DNA of 64,000 nucleotides from JALZCH01 sp036387135. GTDB lineage: Bacteria > Acidobacteriota > Blastocatellia > Pyrinomonadales > Pyrinomonadaceae. Position 1 is the first letter of the stretch. Every line of letters starts with the position of its first letter. The notes beneath the pieces are model-generated. The model was not told the origin of the DNA. It worked only from the letters and a program-made list of their open reading frames with translations, and ran no database searches. The stretch spans positions 1 to 64,000 of the forward strand of contig DASVUH010000025.1 of the NCBI GenBank assembly GCA_036387135.1, in the 5' to 3' direction. This document shows positions 27,416 to 35,350 of this stretch, piece by piece. The position numbers and the translations under genes were made by a program.

Positions 27416-27742
27416 ATGAAAAACCTAACGCTGTTAAACGCTCCAATATTAACATCTTATGCGATGTTTGAATTTAAGCCCCTAACGCTTGAACAGGCAA
27501 AAGAAATCATTCACCAAGCTGGAAGCGTGCAATCTGCAATCGGTCATGTGGCAACAGCCGAGATTTTGTCGGAATTGCTTGAGTATAGAATTGAAGCCAA
27601 TCGCATTGATTTTTATCAAACAATTGAAGATGTTGCTCTGATTTTTAAATTGAAAAAACGTATAGGCGAAGGTCAGGTCTTAAAACGAGAGGAAATTGAG
27701 AAAATTGGTTATGAGTTCGGACTTTTGAAAAGATTGAAATAG
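27416..27742 (+). CDS. crn2: Crn2-type ring nuclease (AcrIII-1 / DUF1874 family)
   Basis: A 108-residue protein of the DUF1874 family, whose viral members (AcrIII-1) and cellular members (Crn2) cut cyclic tetra-adenylate and so shut off type III signalling. Family marks: the start LTLLNAPILTSY, FKPLTLEQAKEII, and above all the catalytic segment SAIGHVATAEILSELL with His44, followed by ANRIDFYQTIEDVALIFKLKKRIGEGQVL. It lies between two CARF effector genes, so a control function in this host system is much more likely than a phage anti-CRISPR. It implies cA4 is the messenger here. Confidence 0.87.
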   Translation: MKNLTLLNAPILTSYAMFEFKPLTLEQAKEIIHQAGSVQSAIGHVATAEILSELLEYRIEANRIDFYQTIEDVALIFKLKKRIGEGQVLKREEIEKIGYEFGLLKRLK

Positions 27743-27745
27743 ACT

Positions 27746-28698
27746 ATGGACGAAGACAACCTTTCAATTATTACGGAAAGTAGGTCAAATGAGCTACCGA
27801 CTCGGCGCGAAACTTTAAATGAAGCATTGGCAAGTTTAGTTACTGTCGGTAACAGCGGAATTGGCGGAGTCATATTATTCGCGCTGGGCGTAATGTTTCT
27901 TGCTTGGACAGCCGATTGCATTTTCCCTTTTTTACAAGATTTGTCCGTTCTGCTTTATGCTGGGGTAACCGGAACCGAGGGGCTGAAACAAAATTTGCTG
28001 AATCCTTTAGCAAAGCGATTATCCCACTGCTTTTATCTATCGGCTTGATTTCGTTTTTGTATTGGCGCAGACGCAGAAACTTATCCGTTTCCGAATACTC
28101 AATAAGCGTTCCCGCGCCCCACGAAGGATTGATTGTGATGTTGAGCGATTACCGCCAATTCGATAGTCAGCCGAGTTACAAAAATCCTGATGAAATTGTA
28201 AAGAGAATAGAAAATAACACGCTTGATATTGAACTGGTTTTTTCAGGCTGCAATTGGGGGCAAAGTGCCTTCGCCGCTAATTTTCATGCATTGGCGCTGA
28301 AAGAGCTTTGGGTGATTACAACCGAAGATAAATCGTCTGCGCAATTTGAAAGGGCAAAAAAACTTTTCGAATTTATTGCGGGAGAATCAATTAAATGTGA
28401 TGAGGTAAGAATCAAAGATTCAAATAACATCGGTGAGGTAGCGCGAAAAATCAGCCAAATATTTCGTCAACTAAGCGATTTGAAAAGCGAGCAGATAATT
28501 TCTGACATTACGGGCGGAACTGCGGCAATGTCAGGCGGTATGATTTTAGCCACGCTGGACGAAGGACGGAAAATAGAATATGTCCGTCAGGGTGTAAAAC
28601 TCCAAAATTTCACAGCCAAGGAGATCCGCGAACAGAATTTAATTATTTCGCCACACACTTCTCCGCGAATGGCGCAAATTTTCGGAGGGGGAAAATAA
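27746..28698 (+). CDS. Membrane-anchored CARF protein interrupted by a -1 frameshift
   Basis: Two overlapping frames together encode one sensible protein of about 317 residues. The first frame (27746-28048) starts with a polar 35 residues and a membrane helix (GIGGVILFALGVMFLAW). The second frame, joined near 28013-28015 (GCAAAG, where one G appears to be missing), gives a second helix (AIIPLLLSIGLISFLYW), then RRRR and a CARF domain with EGLIVMLSDYR, FSGCNWGQSAFAANFHAL and the nucleotide-binding motif DITGGTAAMSGG (from 28504). The second frame has only a TTG start at 27904 inside the first. Membrane CARF proteins such as Cam1 act on the membrane after cA4 binding; a similar role is inferred. 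Either decay, programmed frameshifting or an assembly error is possible. Confidence 0.72.
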
Positions 28699-28702
28699 TT
28701 CT

Positions 28703-29947
28703 ATGAAAGGTAATATTCTGCTCTGCGTCGCTGGCTTAACTCCGTCGATTATCACGGAAACTTTGCACGTTCTCACAATTAAGCAGAATAAACAGGTTGA
28801 TGAGGTTCGTGTGATCACGACTACTTCGGGCGAAAAACTTGTTAAATCACGGCTTTTCGATTCGGGTGTGTTTGAGGGATTTTGCCGCGATTATCCGGAA
28901 CAAACCAAGAATCTGCGTTTTGACGAGAAATGTCTTTATCTTTTGAATGTCAATAGAACCGGCATTCCAGACAACGCAGATTTCCCTGAAGACCGCTTGC
29001 CTGATATCCGCACTACAGAGGAGAACGAAAAGGCGGCAAATCAGATTTGCGAAATTGTACGCTTTTGGGCTAACGATAAAAAGAGCGCGCAGATTTTTGC
29101 AACCGTGGCAGGCGGACGTAAAACGATGGGCAATTATCTCGCCTTTGCGATGTCGCTTTTCGGTCGGAAACAGGATACGTTATCGCACGTTTTGGTTAGC
29201 GAGGAATTTGAACGCCCGGGCAAACTGCCGCTCGATTTTTATTATGAACCGCCTGTCCCGCGTCCGGTTTTGGATATAAAGGGCAATACGGTATTGACCT
29301 CTGGTGATAAGCAACTGATGACAGATATGGCACAAACGACTTTGGCGGAAATTCCCTATGTCCGCTTGCGCCGAATTTTAAGCGAAAATTATGGCAATAC
29401 GCCGGGCGAATATGCTTCTTTCGTCGAACAAGTGCAGGCGGAGCTTGATCTGTTGGAAACCGACCACGCGGTTGAAATTTATTTGGCGGAAAATAAGATA
29501 AAAATAGCGAAATGCGAGTTTGAATTGGCACCGCGCGATTTTTGGATTTATGTGATTTACGCTTTGTATCGTAAAAACGCAGCCGATAAAGAGCAAGCCG
29601 CCGCGGTCGCCTATGATGAAATTACCATTGCCGATTTCGACGCGGCTTTGCGGTTGATAACAAAAGCGCGAGGTAGTGAAATTGGCGTTGAAACAATTAG
29701 GAACGGCATACCGCAGTTTGTGGATTATGATTTTTTCCTCGACCATCTAAAAATATCCAACGGTCAAATGGCACTTAATAACGATTCAATCGCAAAAACA
29801 ATGACCGAGGGTATTTCGAGGATTAACAAGAATTTTAAGAATAAGCGGATTCCGTCTCGTTATCGAATCGATGCAAGAGAACATAGGGGACGCATAAAAT
29901 ACAATTGGCTTGCCGTTTCGCCGGATAGAATCGTTTTTGTGAATTAA
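28703..29947 (+). CDS. Cas_NE0113-family CARF protein with unknown C-terminal domain
   Basis: A 414-residue CRISPR-associated protein. Residues 1-190 match the NE0113 family (TIGR02584/PF09623): start GNILLCVAGLTPSIITETLHVL, DEVRVITTTSGEKL, and the ligand loop AGGRKTMGNYLAFAMSLFGR from residue 136. Members are annotated as CARF or ring-nuclease-type proteins. Residues about 200-414 form an additional domain that is not recognised; the end (SRINKNFKNKRIPSRYRIDAREHRGRIKYNW) looks like a winged-helix tail, suggesting DNA or RNA binding. It follows the membrane CARF gene by 4 nt, and array 1 begins 22 nt after its stop. Confidence 0.82.
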   Translation: MKGNILLCVAGLTPSIITETLHVLTIKQNKQVDEVRVITTTSGEKLVKSRLFDSGVFEGFCRDYPEQTKNLRFDEKCLYLLNVNRTGIPDNADFPEDRLPDIRTTEENEKAANQICEIVRFWANDKKSAQIFATVAGGRKTMGNYLAFAMSLFGRKQDTLSHVLVSEEFERPGKLPLDFYYEPPVPRPVLDIKGNTVLTSGDKQLMTDMAQTTLAEIPYVRLRRILSENYGNTPGEYASFVEQVQAELDLLETDHAVEIYLAENKIKIAKCEFELAPRDFWIYVIYALYRKNAADKEQAAAVAYDEITIADFDAALRLITKARGSEIGVETIRNGIPQFVDYDFFLDHLKISNGQMALNNDSIAKTMTEGISRINKNFKNKRIPSRYRIDAREHRGRIKYNWLAVSPDRIVFVN

Positions 29948-29969
29948 ATAATATAATTGGAAATTGTGT

Positions 29970-32318
29970 GATATTTACATTTGAGTACTTGATGCGAATT
30001 GAAACAATTTACGCCCTTTAAGGTAAGACACCATTTTCATCGGATAAGAGTTCGCGCTTGATGCGAGTTGAAACAAAAATGCCGTTTCATTCGGAGCAAC
30101 GTCTTCGTAGTCGGATAGGATTTCGCGCTTGATGCGAGTTGAAACTCATTAGGTATTTCATAATTTACCGCCTTTACTATGTCCGATAGGAGTTCGCGCT
30201 TTATGCGAGTTGAAACAGAATTGCAATCCACCAGGTTACAATTGTCCAAGTCGGATAGGAGTTCGCGCTTGATGCGAGTTGAAACCTTGGGCGCACAGCA
30301 GCCAAGAACTGCCCGACGTCGGAGAGAAGGTAGCGCTTGATGCGAATTGAAACGAATACTCTCCTTTGTGAAGAGTGAAGCCACCACGTTGGAGAGAACG
30401 TCGCGCTTGATGCGAATTGAAATCGTCCAATCATTGAGTCGTACCAAACGTGTTGAATTGGAAGGAATATCGCGTTTGATGCGAATTAAAACTAAGTGAA
30501 CTCGGTCGCTACGCCGTGCTTATTTGAGGTTGGAGAGAGCTTCGCGCTCGACGCGAATTGAAACTCGGTAAAGTTTGTTTCAAAGACTTTCCATTCGTTA
30601 GCAGGAATATTGCGCTTGATGCGAATTGAAACTAAACCATAGCCTTGTTATCGCCTTCGTTCCAATCGTCGGAGAGAAGGTCGCGCTAGATGCGAGTTGA
30701 AAACCAGCTGCACCAACAGCACATGCCGCTGTTTTCCTGGTCGGATATGAGATCGCGCTTGATGCGAATTGAAACTTAGGGTTCGAAGTTTGATACGCTA
30801 CAAACATATATGTTGGAGAGAAAATCGCGCTTGATGCGAATTGAAACATGTGGTACTCGACAAACGCCCAATTCTCGTCACTTTTCAGAGAATGTTGCGC
30901 TTGATGCGAATTGAAACTTGGCGGTGGGAAGATTGAAAGTTGAGCTAATCGTGGAGTCGGATAGGAGTTCGCGCTTGATGCGAGTTGAAACGAGTGCATC
31001 CGTTTTGTCATCAAGACGCTTTAAGGTCGGATAGGAGTTCGCGCTTGATGCGAGTTGAAACTTAAATTCTCCGTTGGTAGATGAGTCAGAATATAGTCGG
31101 ATAGGAGTTCGCGCTTGATGCGAGTTGAAACGGACAATCAGGAAATTTAGCTTTGACTTCTCTAATGATTGGAGAGAACATCGCGCTTGATGCGAATTGA
31201 AACAACATGTAAAACGTCTGGACTTCGTTCATAAGTGTTGGAGAGTAGTTCGCGCTTGATGCGAATTGAAACTTTTCCTCGCTCATAATCATTCCTTATC
31301 GAGAAGGTCGGATAGGAGGTCGCGCTTGCTGCGAGTTGAAACATTTTCAAAGAGCCGCTTTGTAATTTTTCAAAAAAGTCGGTGAGGAGTTCGCGCTTGA
31401 TGCGAGTTGAAACTATGTTTTGCCTTCGATGCGGCGGAAGAAATGTCGGATAGAAGTTCGCGCTTGATGCGAGTTGAAACCGAACTAACAAGATACTAAT
31501 CATCAAGTATTTCAGTCGGATAGGAGTTCGCGCTTGATGCGAATTGAAACGATTGATAGATGACATAGATTCCGTTCTCGAACGTTTGGAGAGAAGATCG
31601 CGCTTGATGCGAATTGAAACTTTTTGAATGTTTCGAAGTCCGTCGGGACATAAGTCGGGTAGGAGTTCGCGCCTGATACGAACTGAAACTCATAGCCCTG
31701 TTTGGTGTACCAGACAAAGTTTTTGTCGGAGAGAAAATCGCGCTTGATGCGAATTGAAACAAAGTGTTATAAGCGTTCAGCTCGTCAATGAGAATTTGCG
31801 AGAAGATCGCGTTTGATGCGAGTTGAAACCTGCCAACGAAATTATCGCACCAAACGTGCTGACATTGGTAAGAAAATCGCGCTTGATGCGAATTGAAACC
31901 ACGGAATTTCGTCCTTGGGATTCGTAATGTCGGTTGGAGGTAACTTCGCACTTGATGCGAATTGAAACATGTAGACACCATTCTGAATTTGATCCTCGAA
32001 AATTGGCAGGAAGTTCGCGCCTGATGCGAATTGAAACTTTGATTTGCATCGGCTGGACGCCTTATGAATTTGTCTTAGAAGACTTCACGCTTGATGCAAA
32101 TTGAAACTAAACTCGATCCAAACTCGGTTGGTGGTAATATCTTGTCGGAGAGAACATCGCGCTTGATGCGAGTTGAAACTTTTGCCTCGTAGCTTTGAGC
32201 ATCCCTTCAATTCGTCGGAGAGAACATTGCGCTCGATGCGAGTTGAAACTATTCCACAGTTCGGCTAACCGAAGTGATGTCGAGTCGAACAGGAGATCAC
32301 GCTTGATGCTAATTGAAA
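29970..32318 (+). CRISPR. CRISPR array 1, 34 repeats, type III-B associated
   Basis: Thirty-four 36-nt repeats with 33 spacers, most 32-36 nt, read by eye. Every repeat has the core CGCGCTTGATGCGA and ends in (A/G)TTGAAAC, the usual 8-nt crRNA 5' handle, so transcription is on the plus strand. Two repeat types are interleaved: one starts GTCGGATAGGAGTT with GAGTTGAAAC, the other GTTGGAGAGAAAAT with GAATTGAAAC; several are hybrids. The first repeat (29970-30005) keeps only its last 18 nt, and the last (32283-32318) is also degraded. Only 22 nt separate it from the upstream gene, so there is no ordinary leader. Confidence 0.97.
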
Positions 32319-32392
32319 AATTAAGGTGCTGGTAGAGGACAGATAGCCACTAACAGACAAAAAGACTGATCAACTTTAATAATAAAAACTCA

Positions 32393-34687
32393 TCAATTGG
32401 TTTGATCATCAAAATTGCCGGTAAGCCATATAGGGCGCGATTCCTGTAGAAGTTTTAGAACGCTTTTATCCATAAAAGGCTGGATGGTGTCTTTTGCATA
32501 AACATCCCGCAGGAGTTTGCTTTTAACTGACCCCGCAATCAGAAATCTGCCGACCACAACTATTTTTGGTGAGTACATTACAAACCAATATGAAAATGGG
32601 CTACTGCCGGTTTTGATCGCTAAGGTATTTTCCGGTTGAAGATTTTTCAGATTCGCTCGCGCGTTAATTTGCAGCACGCGCGAAACCGCGTCGGCGGCTT
32701 CGACGGTAAACACCTGTTTTGCCGTTTTGGACGGCATTTCGATTTTCTCTGTTCCGACATAAATCTCTTTTACTGCTCGCAGCTCCGATTTTTGCCCGTC
32801 ATTGGCGAGCGCGGTATAGGCTTGGGCAACTTTCATCGGCGACAGCTCGGCTTCCCGGCGGTTTAAGCCGCGCAGAATTTGATAAGGATGTCCATCCATT
32901 TTCCGGTATTCTTCTTTGGTCGGCGCTGGTAAATCAAAAAGCTCGCGCCATTTCGTTTCGATTTCAACAATGCCGACAGCATTTCCGACGCAGATAAAAG
33001 CGTTATTATTGGAGTAAACGAGATGCTTCCAAACGGGCAGTAGCATCGCATCCGATTGGCGGTCGCTTTCAAATTGAAAACCGTCAGGCGCGAAACATTC
33101 GTCAGGACGAATTAAAGTGTCAAGCGAGATTGCCCCGGCAGTTAAAGCAGCGCCGGTGTGAAGCGGTTTTGCCGGACTCGCAATTTGGGAAGGCGAGTTG
33201 ACGTTTGAACGATTCGGTAAAACGCTGCCCCCGCTGGTTTTCAAGCTGCTAAATGCTTTCAGATCTCCGTCCGTTGCGGAAACAACGGCAATGTCAACCT
33301 GCAGATCAATTTCGGTTTTGGCAGGCAGCTCGCTTTGAATCAATTGTTTATTCTTCCGCATTTCACTTGCAGCCATAATACTCAAGCTTTTTTGAAAATC
33401 GCGGTCAATGGTTGTTACCAAAGTGAGCGGGTTTCCGTTTGCGGTTGGCAGTAAATCGCGGCGCAGCTTTTTAAAATCTTTTTCCAGAAAAATGGTTAAC
33501 GCCTCTTCGGCAAGCAAATCGTCTTCTTTGAAATTAAATACAACCGGCTTATTCGCCGTCTCACGATAGTGTTTCGCTTTAGCAATCTCACCTTGTCTTT
33601 CCAGTTTTTCGGCATAATTTTTGAGAGCGGCTTTACGCCTTTCTTCGAGGATTCGGTGATTCGGATTTTTTGAGTTTAATTTTCCGTCGCGGCGCAAAGC
33701 GGGTGCAATACGCGGGTTTCTGGGCAAAACTGCTAAAAAGGCTTGCTCTCCCGACGAAAGTTCATTCCAATTTTTCCCGAACAAACTTAGGGCAGCGGTA
33801 TGAAAACCGAATAGACGCTCGCGCATCATCGTTGTCTCGCTTTCTTTCGCAGAGCGATTCGGGCTTTCGATTCCTAATACAGTGGAATTCACCCAAAATT
33901 CGAGTATTTGGGTCTTGGTAAATTTCTGTTCCATTGCATCGGCTAAAAAGGCTGACCAGACGCGACGCAGAAATCCCCTTTCATCTTTGATATAGAGCAG
34001 TTTCGCCGCTTGTTCGGTAATGCTCGAACCGCCTTGGAGAGGCTCATCCTTTTTATGTCCAACAATGATTAGAGAATTTTGCCAAATGGCTCGCGCTAAG
34101 CCGCGCCAGCTCGTACCGTGGTGTTCAAAAAAATAACGATCTTCTTCGTTAATGCAAATCTGCACAAAATCAGATTTTATATTTTCAATTAAAGCTTTCC
34201 CGCGAAATGGCTCAAAACGCACTCTTTCGGCAACATCCCCATTTTCATTAACTACAACTGAGGCGAAAACACGCGACTGAACTTCTGCAGCAACTATTTC
34301 CTGCTCAGCGATATTTAAAATTTTCTGAACAACGATTTTCTTTTTATCCAACTGAAAGATATAGCTCGCAAACGGCGGAACAGTTTTGACAAAGAACAAG
34401 TTATCTTTTTGGCAAAATGTTTTTAGCGGCACCTCATTTAATTCGGATACCTTTTTGGCACATTCGGCATAACCGTTTGCCATCAGAAATTTTTTCAATT
34501 TACTGATTTCTTCACCGGGGCGGAATACACGCGGAGCGTCATAAACATCGACGTCCGTGAGATGGCGGTAGCTAAGAGCAGCCGCTTCATTTTGCGCTAC
34601 GGTTGATTCGGCAAGACGAATTAAGCTCACCAAAACGATGGAAACGACAATAAAACATATGCCTAAAACAAAGTAATAGCTTTTCAT
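32393..34687 (-). CDS. Class A penicillin-binding protein (GT51 transglycosylase/transpeptidase)
   Basis: A 764-residue peptidoglycan synthase with an N-terminal membrane anchor (residues 5-24). The glycosyltransferase domain (about 160-330) has EEDRYFFEHHGTSW (181-194, catalytic Glu) and GGSSITEQAAKL (219-230). The transpeptidase domain has SPAK (504-507), SNN (559-561) and KTG (692-694). All catalytic motifs appear intact. It acts in the periplasm, polymerising and cross-linking lipid II products. It is the only cell-wall gene here, and lies on the opposite strand between two CRISPR arrays, which is unusual. Its start overlaps the stop of the small upstream membrane gene. Confidence 0.88.
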   Translation of the reverse strand: MKSYYFVLGICFIVVSIVLVSLIRLAESTVAQNEAAALSYRHLTDVDVYDAPRVFRPGEEISKLKKFLMANGYAECAKKVSELNEVPLKTFCQKDNLFFVKTVPPFASYIFQLDKKKIVVQKILNIAEQEIVAAEVQSRVFASVVVNENGDVAERVRFEPFRGKALIENIKSDFVQICINEEDRYFFEHHGTSWRGLARAIWQNSLIIVGHKKDEPLQGGSSITEQAAKLLYIKDERGFLRRVWSAFLADAMEQKFTKTQILEFWVNSTVLGIESPNRSAKESETTMMRERLFGFHTAALSLFGKNWNELSSGEQAFLAVLPRNPRIAPALRRDGKLNSKNPNHRILEERRKAALKNYAEKLERQGEIAKAKHYRETANKPVVFNFKEDDLLAEEALTIFLEKDFKKLRRDLLPTANGNPLTLVTTIDRDFQKSLSIMAASEMRKNKQLIQSELPAKTEIDLQVDIAVVSATDGDLKAFSSLKTSGGSVLPNRSNVNSPSQIASPAKPLHTGAALTAGAISLDTLIRPDECFAPDGFQFESDRQSDAMLLPVWKHLVYSNNNAFICVGNAVGIVEIETKWRELFDLPAPTKEEYRKMDGHPYQILRGLNRREAELSPMKVAQAYTALANDGQKSELRAVKEIYVGTEKIEMPSKTAKQVFTVEAADAVSRVLQINARANLKNLQPENTLAIKTGSSPFSYWFVMYSPKIVVVGRFLIAGSVKSKLLRDVYAKDTIQPFMDKSVLKLLQESRPIWLTGNFDDQTN

Positions 34688-34950
34688 CTTTCAACGAATC
34701 TCCTTTTTGGTTGATTAGCTGTAGTTTTCAACGTTTTAGCCTTTAGCCATAACATTTCGATTATTGGTTTAGTAAGCAAAGCCAAACCGATAAGTAGAAA
34801 TGAAGAGCAGAGACTAATTGTCCAGCGCATTTTCCCCACAGCAGTCAAACAAACCGTTAAAGCAAAGGCTAAGATAAAAGGCAAACAAAACTTCACCAGC
34901 AAAAGAAGCAGGTTCTTCAAAGTGTCATTTTGTTTAGATATTTTGCTCAT
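34684..34950 (-). CDS. Small two-helix membrane protein coupled to the PBP
   Basis: An 88-residue protein with two transmembrane helices (about 13-36, LLLLLVKFCLPFILAFALTVCL, and 42-62, ISLCSSFLLIGLALLTKPII) and a basic C-terminus. Its stop overlaps the PBP start by 4 nt (34684-34687), so the two are translated together. Family unknown; a partner or regulator of the PBP is an inference from coupling alone. Confidence 0.65.
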   Translation of the reverse strand: MSKISKQNDTLKNLLLLLVKFCLPFILAFALTVCLTAVGKMRWTISLCSSFLLIGLALLTKPIIEMLWLKAKTLKTTANQPKRRFVER

Positions 34951-35064
34951 ATTTTTTTCTTTTATAGATTACGGCGAGATACATCGCTTAGAATTCCCGG
35001 CAATCTTGCTCTGAAAATGCTCTTTAAAGGCGGTGGTTTAATAAGCAGCGTGGAGGATACAGAT

Positions 35065-35202
35065 ATGTTTGGTGAACTTGAAAGCTTTTTAAATCAATCT
35101 GGAACAGAAAACGGCTTTCAGCAAATCTGCTCCGTGGAACACCTTTATGCTGCGTGGCGAAAGATTCGCGCAAATAGAGGGACAAGCGGCATATTCGGAT
35201 AG
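35065..35202 (+). pseudogene. 5' fragment of a reverse transcriptase gene
   Basis: The ATG at 35065 has GGAGG 8 nt upstream. The 45-residue product contains VEHLYAAWRKIRANRGTSGI, the N-terminal block seen in group II intron-type and CRISPR-associated reverse transcriptases (normally continued as xxDG and the palm). A stop follows at once and the catalytic domain is absent. Another frame downstream (35147-35362) continues with a protein-like stretch (ADFIGLKWLFIVKINAYLKQ) that is not recognised. The 34951-35350 interval is otherwise empty. It ends directly at CRISPR array 2, so this may be what remains of an RT-linked adaptation module. Confidence 0.5.
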
Positions 35203-35350
35203 AAGAAAACAGCTGGGGTTGCCACCCGCTGATTTTATTGGACTTAAATGGCTTTTTATAGTTAAAATCAATGCTTATTTGAAGCAGGTTATAGAGGTTG
35301 CCGAAACAGCGGGGTTAAATAGACTTATTACAAGGTTTACAAAGCCATCT

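Noticed and set aside
27416..27742. Phage-borne anti-CRISPR (AcrIII-1) rather than a host ring nuclease
   Set aside because: No phage gene is adjacent, and it lies inside the effector operon between two CARF genes, so a host Crn2 role fits better.
30037..32049. Several minus-strand open frames of 60-160 codons across array 1, with repeated residues such as FQLASSANSYPT
   Set aside because: They are the repeat unit read in reverse; 36-nt repeats keep a frame open and the recurring peptide is the repeat translated. Not genes.
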